Origin: Chaetoceros tenuissimus
Taxonomy: Eukaryota; Bacillariophyta; Thalassiosirophyceae; Chaetocerotales; Chaetocerotaceae
Direction of reading: 5' to 3'
DNA: 64,000 nt
Assembly (NCBI GenBank): GCA_021927905.1
Contig: BLLK01000022.1
Span: 1 to 64,000, forward strand
Below, piece after piece: positions 1 to 10,288 of this stretch. A program made the position numbers and the translations under genes. The notes under the pieces were generated by a model that worked only from the letters and a program-made list of their open reading frames with translations, was not told the DNA's origin and ran no database searches. Numbering within the stretch: the first letter of the stretch is position 1; each line of letters begins with the position of its first letter.

Positions 1-529
1 TACTGTCGTGATGGAAAAAGATCATGACTATCATATTTCTCCATTCTAAAGTGAAGGACCATACCTCAGGAGTAACCATGAAAAAAAAGAAAGATTAGTA
101 ATAACAATCATTTTGATCAATAATTTTCTGTACTGAGATGATATTTGGCGTTGACTGAGCTGGCACGATTGACGATTATAAAATGATAAAAAGAGGAGGA
201 ATAGCACAAAAAAATTTCTATTTCTCCGTGTCAAGAAGAGAATGGAACGATTGTGGTTGGGGGATGGGAAATGGGAACTGAAAACATAGAGATGAGAGAT
301 GAAGGATGAATAAGGTGAAGGGGAGTCACCATCACCAAGGAATGCTGGAAAGGTGGCTTCAGCCTAATTGAATCCATCATTCTATGTGCAATTCTAATGG
401 TCTAATCGCAGCACAACTACTAGAAATCATCATTTTTAACTTCTCAAGTAATAAAATTGAAATTACGTACATACATTTTTAACCTTTTTCGTATTTTCAA
501 GCATCCTTCTCCCACACACATGTATGCTT
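1..529. other. intergenic, no gene seen
   Basis: AT-rich spacer downstream of the minus-strand gene that ends at 530. One short open frame on the minus strand (46-234) is low-complexity Phe/Leu/Ser-rich and has no support. No RNA gene or repeat is evident. Confidence 0.5.
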
Positions 530-1672
530 CTAGACAGAGAGCATTTCTTGCCAACTACTTGTTCCGTCATTTGTTGGAACTGACTTTACTTTTCCCCCCT
601 TTCTTCTTGAAATACTAGAAGATCTTGAGTTTCTTCGTGCAAGTCTACGCTTTTGATCAAACGAAATTTCAGACATACTATCTTTTGTGTCGATCTTTGC
701 ACCTTTATTATCAGTCTCTTCAAGGTACTGCTCTACATATTTCTTTGCTGCTACCGTTGATGGACTCTCTTCAATTGGAGGTGGAGCTTTCTCAATGCCT
801 GCAAGCTTCATTCGATCCCACTTCTGTCTAAAACTACGACCATGGATTAGAGTCTTGAGTCCACTTCTTGGACCCTCAGTTGGTTCTTCGCTTTTGGCAG
901 CTTCAACAACTGGTGCAGTATCATTACCCTTCACCTTTTCTTCAGGAACAAGTTTGTCAACCGCAATACTATTGCCAACACTAGACATACCTCTATATCC
1001 TAGACCTGGTCTATTTGGACGGCTTTCTTGTTCCTTCATCAACTTTTCAACTCTCTTTTCGGATCGTCTCAATCGAGATTCCCAAGTTTTGCACTGTCTA
1101 TGCAAGTTCTCAATCTCAGCCATCAATTCTGTATTTTTCTCCTCTGCATCAACAGCACGTTCTTTCCAGTAAACAGATTCCTGGTATACATTCTTTTCAT
1201 TAAAGCTCTGAATACCTTCCATTGCATTTCCGAGATATTCAAGAATATGTGACATGTGCATGGTATCAGCATCAAATCGCTTGATTGCACGATCTTCAAT
1301 TCTTCCAAGAATGTTGCTCCTACTTGGAGTATCGCTTGCTTTAGTTGGAACACTTCCATCGTCATCTTCAACTGCATCTGGAGTATCCATATCTTCATTG
1401 GTCTTTGACATGAGCACACTAGATGGACGGAAGTCACTATCTTGGTCATCCTCATCACGATGTTCAGGATGCTCATGATCAAGAAGAGAATCATCGAATG
1501 ATCTATCATCGTCATGCTCACGAGGGTGGGTTGTAACCACTTTGGTTCTGTGCTTGAATGTTCTCTTGCCTTTATTGTAACTTTCCTCATCAGAAGTCAT
1601 GGCGAAATCTTCTCCCACGCCAAAAGATTGCTGACTTTTTACAGATCTCACAGACTTAGAATCGGATGGCAT
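530..1672 (-). CDS. coiled-coil protein of unknown function
   Basis: Single-exon frame of 380 residues with an ATG start at 1672. I do not recognise the family. The first ~125 residues are Ser/Asp/Glu-rich and probably disordered. Residues ~160-225 form a charged heptad-rich stretch (ESVYWKERAVDAEEKNTEL and onward) expected to be a coiled coil. The C-terminus is strongly basic (KRRLARRNSRSSSISRR) and could bind nucleic acid or be a phosphorylation target. There are no membrane segments and no signal peptide. It is divergently arranged with the FtsH-like gene at 1986, so the 313-bp gap must hold both promoters. The length of the frame and its low-complexity but coding-like composition support a real gene; the function is unknown. 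Confidence 0.75.
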   Translation of the reverse strand: MPSDSKSVRSVKSQQSFGVGEDFAMTSDEESYNKGKRTFKHRTKVVTTHPREHDDDRSFDDSLLDHEHPEHRDEDDQDSDFRPSSVLMSKTNEDMDTPDAVEDDDGSVPTKASDTPSRSNILGRIEDRAIKRFDADTMHMSHILEYLGNAMEGIQSFNEKNVYQESVYWKERAVDAEEKNTELMAEIENLHRQCKTWESRLRRSEKRVEKLMKEQESRPNRPGLGYRGMSSVGNSIAVDKLVPEEKVKGNDTAPVVEAAKSEEPTEGPRSGLKTLIHGRSFRQKWDRMKLAGIEKAPPPIEESPSTVAAKKYVEQYLEETDNKGAKIDTKDSMSEISFDQKRRLARRNSRSSSISRRKGGKVKSVPTNDGTSSWQEMLSV

Positions 1673-1985
1673 AATGTATATTTTGTAATTCTATGAAAAC
1701 AGAATAAAAGAAACAATAGATGGGATGCAATTGTGTGAGGAAAATTTCACTTTTTGGAAAGAAGAAGGAAGAAGCAATCAAAAAGAGATGACAAATTCCG
1801 ATCCGTTGAGCTAAATTCTACTATTTTGCCATCCGTTGGACAACATTTTTATAGCTAAATATAGTATTGGAGTAGATAGCTATATACTGAAATTAACACT
1901 TCATTCTTCTCTTCCATACGTACATAATAATACGTAGATCTTATTTACAGAACCCAAGTAATGAAAATATTTTAATTGCAAGAGG
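1673..1985. promoter_or_regulatory. divergent promoter region
   Basis: 313-bp AT-rich gap between the divergent coiled-coil gene (minus) and the FtsH-like gene (plus). It should carry both core promoters by position. No defined motif could be assigned. Confidence 0.4.
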
Positions 1986-3578
1986 ATGGGACCTAATGTG
2001 AACGACAGGGGTAGTGATGAAGGCACACTTTTCTATGAAATTAGAAGCTTTTTCATTGCAAACAAAGATTTGAAACTTGATGAAAACGACACTGATACAG
2101 AGAAGAAATTTGTGCGAAGAAATCGTGTCAGAAATGGTACCATCTTTTTTATTTTCCTGATTTGTTTTCGGTACTGGTCACGAAAGGGCAATAGGAGAAG
2201 GATAAGTTTTGGCAAATTACTTCCACCTGCATTACTTGGTAGTACGAAGAGCCAAAAGAAAGTACTTGACAATCGTTATGCAGTGGAGACCCCTATATCT
2301 GTTTTACTTTCATCTGCAAAAAGGGGATCAGTATTTCGAGCGGCCATGAATAGTTCCTACATCATTTATGAATTGAAAGGAGGTGAACAGGCTAAACCCA
2401 TGTTGAAAAAGTCGCTTCTACCGTCAAACAATCCATCATTTGCAAGTGACATAGCGAAAACATTGACTGAAAATGGATGTCTTGATTTAGCTACGATTCC
2501 TGACCCTCTCTTGACAAGAATGCTTCCCATACTTTTGACATTGTCACCTTTTATATACTTGATACTTTTATATCGCATGATGAAAAATTTACACAAAGGT
2601 GGTGATAGTGATTTCAAGTCTACATCCTCTGATGACATGGTTGGAAATGAGAAGAGAGTGACCTTTGATGATGTTGCAGGTATTGAAAATCAAATAGAGT
2701 TGGAAGAAGTTGTAGCATATCTGAAAGATCCTCGGCCATTTCAAAAACTTGGAGCAAAGCCTCCTCGCGGAATATTGCTTCATGGACCTAGTGGTTGTGG
2801 AAAGACTCTGTTGGCTAAAGCAGTTGCCGGTGAAGCTGATGCTGACTATTTTGTAGGGTGCAGTGGCTCTGATTTTTGTGAAATATTTGTGGGACAAGGC
2901 TCACTTCGAGTCCGCAAATTATTTTCTAATGCTCGTTCACAGGCACTAATGAGATGGCAAAAAAAGTATGGAGATGGTAAACTTGTACAAACGAAACGTT
3001 TGGTTCACTATACAAAGACCTTACTGGGATTGGGAAGTAGGATACCTTTTCGAACAGGTTCCGTGGAAAATCCAAGCAATATGCGACCTCCTACAGCTGT
3101 GCTGTTCATTGATGAAATAGATTCTGTTGCTAGGGCTCGTGATGGGACCTTATCAGGATTCAATAATGATGAAAGAGAACAAACGTTGAATGCGCTACTC
3201 ACAGAAATGGATGGTTTTCAAGAAATTGGAAACCAGAGAGTGAATGTGATTGTTATTGCTGCTACTAATAGACTAGCTGTTCTTGACCCCGCTATTACTC
3301 GACCAGGGAGATTTGATAGACACGTCGAAGTACTCCCACCAAATGAAGAGGGCCGATACCAAATATTAAAGATACATGCTAGAAAGATAAAGCTCGACGA
3401 ATCTGTGGATCTGAAAATGTTTGCTCTGGACGAAATGAGTGACGGATTTACAGGAGCTGATATTCAGAATTTGATCAACGAGGCAGCACTTTTTGCAGTG
3501 AGAGAAAGAAAGCAGTGTGTGCAAAATTCGCATTTGATGATGGCTACGAAAAGAATTCAATCTATGAAGTACATTTAG
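1986..3578 (+). CDS. FtsH-like AAA ATPase without M41 peptidase domain
   Basis: 530 residues, single exon. Two hydrophobic segments (about residues 48-65 and 175-197) precede an AAA module, as in FtsH. Walker A is GPSGCGKT (~266), the pore loop keeps IFVGQG (~303), Walker B is VLFIDEID (~372), and the second region of homology ends TRPGRFDRHVEV, so both Arg-finger positions are present. The helical lid (GFTGADIQNLINEAALFA) is followed almost at once by the stop. FtsH proteins normally continue ~190 residues with an HEXXH zinc peptidase; nothing like it is encoded before the convergent gene at 3690. About 45 extra residues sit between the pore loop and Walker B. Family assignment is firm. I infer a proteolytically inactive, membrane-anchored unfoldase-type protein, comparable in idea to plant FtsHi, in plastid or mitochondrion. 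Targeting is not clear. Confidence 0.85.
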   Translation: MGPNVNDRGSDEGTLFYEIRSFFIANKDLKLDENDTDTEKKFVRRNRVRNGTIFFIFLICFRYWSRKGNRRRISFGKLLPPALLGSTKSQKKVLDNRYAVETPISVLLSSAKRGSVFRAAMNSSYIIYELKGGEQAKPMLKKSLLPSNNPSFASDIAKTLTENGCLDLATIPDPLLTRMLPILLTLSPFIYLILLYRMMKNLHKGGDSDFKSTSSDDMVGNEKRVTFDDVAGIENQIELEEVVAYLKDPRPFQKLGAKPPRGILLHGPSGCGKTLLAKAVAGEADADYFVGCSGSDFCEIFVGQGSLRVRKLFSNARSQALMRWQKKYGDGKLVQTKRLVHYTKTLLGLGSRIPFRTGSVENPSNMRPPTAVLFIDEIDSVARARDGTLSGFNNDEREQTLNALLTEMDGFQEIGNQRVNVIVIAATNRLAVLDPAITRPGRFDRHVEVLPPNEEGRYQILKIHARKIKLDESVDLKMFALDEMSDGFTGADIQNLINEAALFAVRERKQCVQNSHLMMATKRIQSMKYI

Positions 3579-3689
3579 ACCCAAACTCTGTTATGTTTAG
3601 TGTAAATTTTGAAATAATGTGTATACATAGAGCTATTTCAAGTTTATCTCTCAGTTTTTGAATATTTTGCTCCTCCATCAATAACTCCC

Positions 3690-5273
3690 CTAATCTTCGT
3701 TCTGCATTACCCAAGGCGGACATCCAATCGCTGGGAGATTCTCTTGAGGAGCAGCACAACTGGCTGTTTTCTCATCCCATGTGTTCAAGACACAATACCA
3801 CTCCCCATTATTAGCAGCTTCAATGATATTTGCTGCATCCATAGACCTTAATACAGCTCTCCACTTTCCACAGCTTGGATTGCAGCATCGAATCCACTCA
3901 TAAGGATCCTTGGCACTGGTTGTGTTGCGTCTCTTTCCTCTTGTCATGGTAGGGAGCTTAGTCTCATAAGTCTCATTGCACTGAAGACGACGAACCCAGA
4001 GTCGCAAGTGCTTTCTAGCTCTTTGATCTGTTAATGTTTCCTGGGTAACTGGAGCTTCATACTCTTCTTCTGGTGCAGAACAGCGTGCGCGCTCTGGATC
4101 ATTTTTGTTCATTGAACAAAACCATTTCGATGGTAGTTTCTTTGCATCTACAATGCCGCGAAGTCTGCGCCACTATGAATAAAATCGATGAGTGAGTGCT
4201 ATGTAATAGTGTAAATAATGGGATGAATACCATGTAAAACCTACCTTTTTACATCTATCACATTCAACCCAAGTAGCATTAGAACTTCCTGTAGTTTGTC
4301 CGAAAATTGAAATTTCATCTGCTCCCATCATGTCTTCACCAAGATCATCTCCTTCCAATCCAATTTCTTCGGTCAGAGATTTATCATCTTCTCCATCGAT
4401 TTCCCCGTCTTCTCCATGTCGCTTCCCTTTTTTGCGCTTATTCTTACGACCACCCTCTCCATCTGTAGCAGCGATAGGACTAAGTGGATTGCCACTCTCC
4501 TTATCCTCAACGATGATGACACTATTTGCCCTCTTTCTCACTCCCCCAGTACTGGTATCCATGACTCCCTTCATTCCTTCAATTCTAAGTCTCTTTCTTG
4601 CTGCTCTTACAATCACTGAGCGGTCAATACGGATCTTGGTCGCATCTTCAGCATCATACATCCCTCTCTTATGATGTCCACCTGAAACGGCATACACGTT
4701 TCTCTCGTCATCTTCATCATCGCTGCTATCTGTATCTACAATTGAACCTGGGACCGAATATTTATCCTCTTCCAAAAGCTGGCGCATCATGTCTTTGACT
4801 GCAGTTTGTGCTTTGGACTGCTTATCCTTTTTCTTTTTCTCCTTCCCATCCTATGACATGAATACAATAATGGCATGAGACGTGTACAAGGAATAAGAAC
4901 CTTTATCAACAACTAGATTGTAAGTGATACGTACCTTATTCTTTTTCTTTCCCTTTTTAGGACCAGGTTTCTTCCCTCCGGATCCAGCACTGTGTCCATC
5001 CATTTCAGAATCATTTTTACGCTTTTTACTAGCTTTCGCCTTCATTTTATCTTTACGCTTCTTTTCCTTATCAGCAGACGCAGCAGCTTCAACAGACATA
5101 CTTGCTGCTGCTTCAGATGAAGGCACTGGATTCACAGCAGTAGGTGCTACATCTGGTTTCACAGCTTGTGCTACGGGTTGAGGAGGTACGACAGTGGAGG
5201 CAGGTTCTGAAGATGACATTGTGCTGGGGTTCACCGGTGCCGCTGCTTCTTGAGGCTTTGGTTGCTCTGACAT
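3690..5273 (-). CDS. tandem CW-type zinc finger protein
   Basis: Three exons on the minus strand: 5273-4935, 4850-4245 and 4172-3690, with GT-AG introns of 84 bp (4851-4934) and 72 bp (4173-4244). The spliced product is 475 residues from the ATG at 5273; the upstream TTG is not a credible start. The N-terminal ~200 residues are Ala/Ser/Pro- and Lys-rich with NLS-like runs (KKKNK, KRKKGKRH). The first CW finger spans intron 2: TWVECDRCKK joined to WRRLRGIVDAKKLPSKWFCS, with its last Cys in ARCSAPEEE. The second is YEWIRCCNPSCGKWRAVL, then GEWYCVLNTWD and SCAAPQ. Each has the four Cys and the aromatic Trp residues of CW domains, which read histone H3K4 methylation in known members. A nuclear chromatin reader is inferred; no enzymatic domain is present. 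Confidence 0.85.
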
Positions 5274-5707
5274 GTTTGAACTTTGCAATTCTTTAACAAC
5301 GTATATAATTAAATAATATATTGAGTGTTAGAGAATAGTGTATCTCAGAAGTAATGTCTTGCGATTTTTCTGTATTCGTTGAAGAATGGAGAAACAAGAT
5401 GAAGATGCAAGTAAAAAAAGTTCAACGCTGTCTCTACAGCGAGCTCGCGTTAAAAAAAGCAGGAGGAGGTTTACCACCAAAATTTCTGTCAGGTTGGGAA
5501 ATTCTATTTTGGTCTTAGACTATTGATCTTGTAGTCTAATTCATTCGTCACAAAATGACCAATTTTTGTGTAAGGGCGCAGCTTCTTGTTGTTCTCATGA
5601 TACTAACAGAAGAGTGAGTAGTACAAAAAGAATCATGTTAATAATGGTCTAGCTAGTAGTACCTCAACCCAAACAAACCCAAGCAAGCATCACTCAAAAA
5701 GAAACCA
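5274..5707. promoter_or_regulatory. divergent promoter region
   Basis: 434-bp spacer between the CW-finger gene (minus) and the metacaspase gene (plus). No RNA gene or repeat seen. It should hold the start sites of both genes. Confidence 0.4.
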
Positions 5708-8700
5708 ATGTCAAGTGCTAGTGAGGATAGTAATCCCTCACCTACAAAGGAGAGCGTGAGACGCTCATTCTTCAGCTTTAGAAGGTCATCACAGAATGAA
5801 CCGGATGAAGATCTCATTCAAGTAGATACGATCGAGAACACTGAAAACAAGGAAGAGGAGGAGGATGAATTTCTACCAGCTGTTGAAAATGAGGGTGAAC
5901 AAGAGGAAATCGTTTCACCAATAGCAGACGACGAAGAGGATGATGTGATCTTTGAAGTGAATAGTAAAGACAAGGAGGATGACGATGATAATGATGATGC
6001 ATCTAGTGAAGATGAAGAAGCAAGTACCCCTCCATCGACTAATACTGATACAAATCCGAGGAAGTCCTTCTTCTTTAATTTTGGAAGATCATCTCAGAAT
6101 GCAAACAATGGTGATGAGCGTGGTGAAACTCTGAATCCACCGCAGGATAAACCGACTGATGATGATCCTCCACTGATTGAACTAGATTCTGACTCTTCCT
6201 CGGGCTATATTGTACCACAAACGGAAGATCGTGAAATTAAAGTTGACCCCGAACAAGAAAGTGAAATTTATGTGCCAGTCAAAGATCATAGCTTAATCCG
6301 TGCTCAATCTTCTTTTGATAAAAAAGCCGAAGAAGAGATTGCAGCACATGTCCATATGGTGAGCATTATTCTAGTCTTATTTCGATAACCATTCCTGTAA
6401 TAAGTGCTAATCTCCATTTCTCCAAGATTTCGGGATGCAGAGATAGTGAGACCAGCGCAGATGTGGCAAATGTGACTAATAAATTTAAACTGCCAAATCC
6501 AAAGGGAAAAAGTGGTGGAGCCTGTACATCAGCCTTGCTTCAAATTTTATATGAAAACAAGCATGAAACGGAAGAAGAATTCTCATTCAAAGATGTTCTC
6601 ATGCGAATGAGACAAATTCTTCACACAAAAGACTTCAAGCAGATTCCACAACTAAGCTCCAGTCGCCAGCTAGATATTGAGACGAAATTTGATATTACGC
6701 ATCCTGGTTACAATGGGAAGAGGAGAGCAGTAATGATTGGTATCAATTACGTTGGACAGGATGGTGAATTGAAAGGCTGCCATAATGATGTTAAAAATAT
6801 GAAGGAATATTTGATGGACGTTCATGAATTTAAGGAGAATGATATTACTGTTTTGATGGATGATGAAGTACATAGACCTCCGACTAAGAAAAATATTTTG
6901 GATGCGTTTGCACGAATTGTGAGAGAAAGTCAAAGTGGCGACGTAGTTTATATTCACTACAGTGGTACGCTCCCCAATAAATGATTTTGTTCGCAAATAT
7001 ACGTTTCTATTGTATATTTCTAATTTATCTTACAATTGAATTGCTGCTACAGGTCATGGCATTGGAATCAAGGATGATGACAACGATGAAGAGGATGGCA
7101 TGGACGAAACCCTTGTTCCTTCTGACTTCAACAAGAGTGGGTTGATTCGCGATGGTAGGTGGATGATATTCATATTGTTCTCATATAAGCATGTAATCTC
7201 TCACAACTTTATGCGAACATTCTTTTTAAATAGACGATGTTTTAACTACACTTGTGAAGCCAATGGCAAGAGGAGTTTTTGTTACGTAAGTCATTATTCA
7301 TATTTCAATTAAAATGAGCACCTAAGTTGACATGATTCACTCATTTTATCTTCAAATACTAACTCATTTACTTACACTTACACTTACACTTACACTTACA
7401 CTTACACTTACACTTACACTTACACTCTTTCTCGTCCTCTAGTGCAATAATGGATTGTTGTCATTCGTAAGTTCAAAGTGTTTTACAATCAATAGCATTC
7501 ATATCTTACTCTTGCTTACTTACTTACTTATTTACTTACTTTCATTCTATGTTCTTTTTTTAATGAAATAGTGGCACAATCTTGGACTTGCCATATAACT
7601 TTAAAGCTGATGGTCAAATGGATGCAATGGTACCAAATAATACTACCACAAGTACACATGGACGTGCGATTCGTACAAGTACCTCTAGAGTATCATCTGT
7701 GTTTTCTCAATCTAGTGAAGATTCATCACAAGAATCTGTAAACCTAATTCCAAGGATCGATTCAGACCCATCTCTGAGTGCAAAAGATTTGAGTTTTGAA
7801 AACATGAAGCCTCCTTCGATCCAGGTTCCAAGACTTCCTATTGCTGAATGGTCTGGACGGCTTAGTTTCTATCGAGAGCACCGGGTTAAAGACATAGATG
7901 GGATCTACATTCAGCTCTATCATGCGCCAGAAGATTTCACAAGATTGATTGGTAAAAAATTATTCTTGACTTGGGAAAAGAATCACTTGACCGACCAATT
8001 TATTCGTCAATGCAAACGAAATGTCTTCTTCTCGAAGGTTGCAAAAGATTACGAACCTGATCTTGTTCTTCCGAAAAGGCTTGACGGAGAAATGGCTGTT
8101 GGTCCTCTAGAATCTTTGGCTGGTTCTAGATCTTCGAACGATATGTTTTGCATGTTGACAGGAAATGTAACGTTCAAACCAATGAAAATTGTCGATGGCG
8201 ACCTCAAAACTGACGGTACTTTGTTTATTAATGAGGAGCCGATCCAAATCTCAGGTGTCTATTACAGTGTTGTCAAGTTCCTAGGCCCTTTATCAGAAGA
8301 GAAAGATAATGACCTCTATCAAGTACAACATTTCAATCCAAGTTCTGGAAAATTAGATGGCATGACAGAAGTAGTAAGATTGCCATACAAAGTGTATCAA
8401 GCAAAGACTGGAATCTTGAACAGTAACAACAGGAAGATAGAAACTTCCAAAGTGAATATTGATGGATATTACATCTACGGTGAATATGGAAATGATGGCA
8501 TCTTCACATTAAAAGCATTAGATCCACGACGTGCGGTGATTCTACGACCGGACACCTATATTATCAAAGAAAAGAGGCTCGGACGTAAATTTCTGAAAGA
8601 AATTATTTGGGAAGACACTCCTATGTCACGAGGCAAGATGGGAACGGCAATCATTGATCAAACTTGGGCTACTCTAGATATTTCCATGAAGCGATGGGTT

Positions 8701-9567
8701 GAAGGGAAACGATACCTTGTTATCCAAGTGATTGGGGATTGCACGCACAACAAACGCAATTTCAAAAGATTGATTAAGGGTCACTTTGCCTTTGGTTCTG
8801 CCACAGTTATCAGGGATCCATTAACAAATGAATTATGTTTTGACATTGTTTACGATCAAATTCATCCACATAACTGCGAAGGCATAGTCAGTGGAAAAGT
8901 AATACGGGCAAGCCACCTTGGTGACTTACAAAGAGGAGCAATCAACACGAAACCTGTCTGTGATGTCATAGTTGATCTGGAGACAATAACAAAGGACTAC
9001 AAATTTGGAGATACCAACTTTACTATTTTTGAGGAAATTCAAAATCAGTTGCAGAAAAAGATGGGGCTATACCGTGTCGGTAATGGTAGAGGTGTGGCAG
9101 CTGTGACAAAGATGGAGAAAGCTTGTCAAGATGCAAATGAGGCCTTTTGTGCAGCTATTGACAAGATCGAAGATATAATAGCAAATGATTATGTAGCTAA
9201 GAAGTGGTTCAAGCTATATCCAAACTATGAGGGATGTCAGCGATTTCGTAAACTTCAGAAGCTAGCAAAAGCATTAAGCACGACAATGTGTCCGATGGGT
9301 ATGGATCGAAAAGATTGGAGATACAATCAAAATCAATTCCAAGGTAACGAGGTCGATGACTTTATCCCTAATTGCATGGCATTTCGAAATGATGGTGAAA
9401 ACAACCCACGCCAGTGCCTCTACTTATTGTGCAAAACGTTCCTTGATCATGGTGCTGGATTGTGGGTTATTCGAACAAACCAAGCTGGAGGTAGAATGAA
9501 GCACATCTATCCTCTCGCACCCACGACATCTGGCTTCACAGGAAAGCAGAAAGTCCCTACAAAATAG
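5708..9567 (+). CDS. type III metacaspase (p10-p20) with long C-terminal extension
   Basis: Six exons: 5708-6358, 6427-6964, 7053-7154, 7234-7285, 7443-7466 and 7572-9567; all junctions are GT-AG and the frame closes to 1,120 residues. Residues 1-217 are acidic and low complexity. Residues 218-306 are a p10-like unit ([15 protein letters not shown], later [11 protein letters not shown]) placed before p20, the order that defines type III metacaspases of heterokont, haptophyte and cryptophyte algae. p20 follows from ~310 ([13 protein letters not shown]), with catalytic His398 in YIHYSGHG and Cys in [13 protein letters not shown] (D452-C453-C454-H455). The Asp-rich loop [12 protein letters not shown] fits Ca2+-dependent activation. 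Exon 5 is only 24 nt and encodes the catalytic Cys. From ~475 to 1,120 there is an extension I cannot assign. It is probably a Ca2+-dependent Arg/Lys-specific cysteine protease in stress or cell-death signalling. Confidence 0.92.
7371..7424. repeat. (CTTACA)9 microsatellite in metacaspase intron 4
   Basis: Nine perfect copies of a 6-nt unit inside the intron at 7286-7442, just upstream of the 24-nt microexon. The tract is pyrimidine-biased on the coding strand. Confidence 0.95.
7515..7540. repeat. (CTTA)n short repeat in metacaspase intron 5
   Basis: About six units of CTTA, one changed to TTTA, in the intron at 7467-7571 that follows the microexon. It resembles the hexamer repeat in the preceding intron. 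Confidence 0.85.
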
Positions 9568-10288
9568 GCAAGTGCGCTTTATAAGTAAACGTTGGTAATT
9601 TGGCATGAGGTAACTTCTACTACGAAATACATGAATTAATCATCGTTGGTAATTTTCATTGGTTGGTAGTATCAATGAGGGGTTTTTGTTATAAAACTAA
9701 AAAGAGTTGTTTTGTATTACAATGAGTGGGTAGAAATCAATTTGGAATTCACAGAAGCGATGTAACATTACGACGTCGTTGCATTTACAAGCAAGGTAGA
9801 TATAGAGACTACCTTTTCTAAAAATCGCAAAACAAGTCATAAAAAAATCATGATATGATTGTCATAATCAAAGGAATTCCAACCGACTTTTCTATCAAAG
9901 TCTATGCTTGCAGAACAAGTTACTCGACAAGATGATTGATGTGTTGAAGCAGTCTTTGGACTACGTAGCATTATGTTTACCTTGGAAATTGAACTTAGCA
10001 GGAAAATAATTTTATTGAATTTCGAAAAAGACTTCATTTGGCAGATAAAACATCTGCTTGGTTCGTACAAACATAGGTTATTAGCAAGCTATGTTTCCAC
10101 ATTGAAGTTTTACGAGTATCTTCAGTTCAAGTAAGTACGTACGAATGGTGATTTGAGTGGAGATTACTTTTTTCTTTTGAATTTGTTGAAAACATTGAAC
10201 ATATTGTTTGGGTTGATGTGTTTGGATGATAATAGTAAAGATCCATTAGGCGTCCTAAATTTTCCACTCTAAAACTGTTTTGATAAAT
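9568..10288. other. intergenic upstream of PPR gene
   Basis: No gene is supported in this 721-bp spacer. From at least 9843 onward it belongs to the left arm of the large inverted duplication and reappears, inverted, at 63555-64000. A minus-strand open frame at 9837-10070 lacks coding character. Confidence 0.5.

Noticed and set aside
46-234. Minus-strand open frame of 62 residues at the window start
   Set aside because: Low-complexity Phe/Leu/Ser content, no start context or motif; looks like chance in AT-rich spacer.
7100-7312. Short plus-strand frame overlapping the metacaspase
   Set aside because: It is exon 3 read on into the intron; splicing to 7234 gives the conserved sequence.
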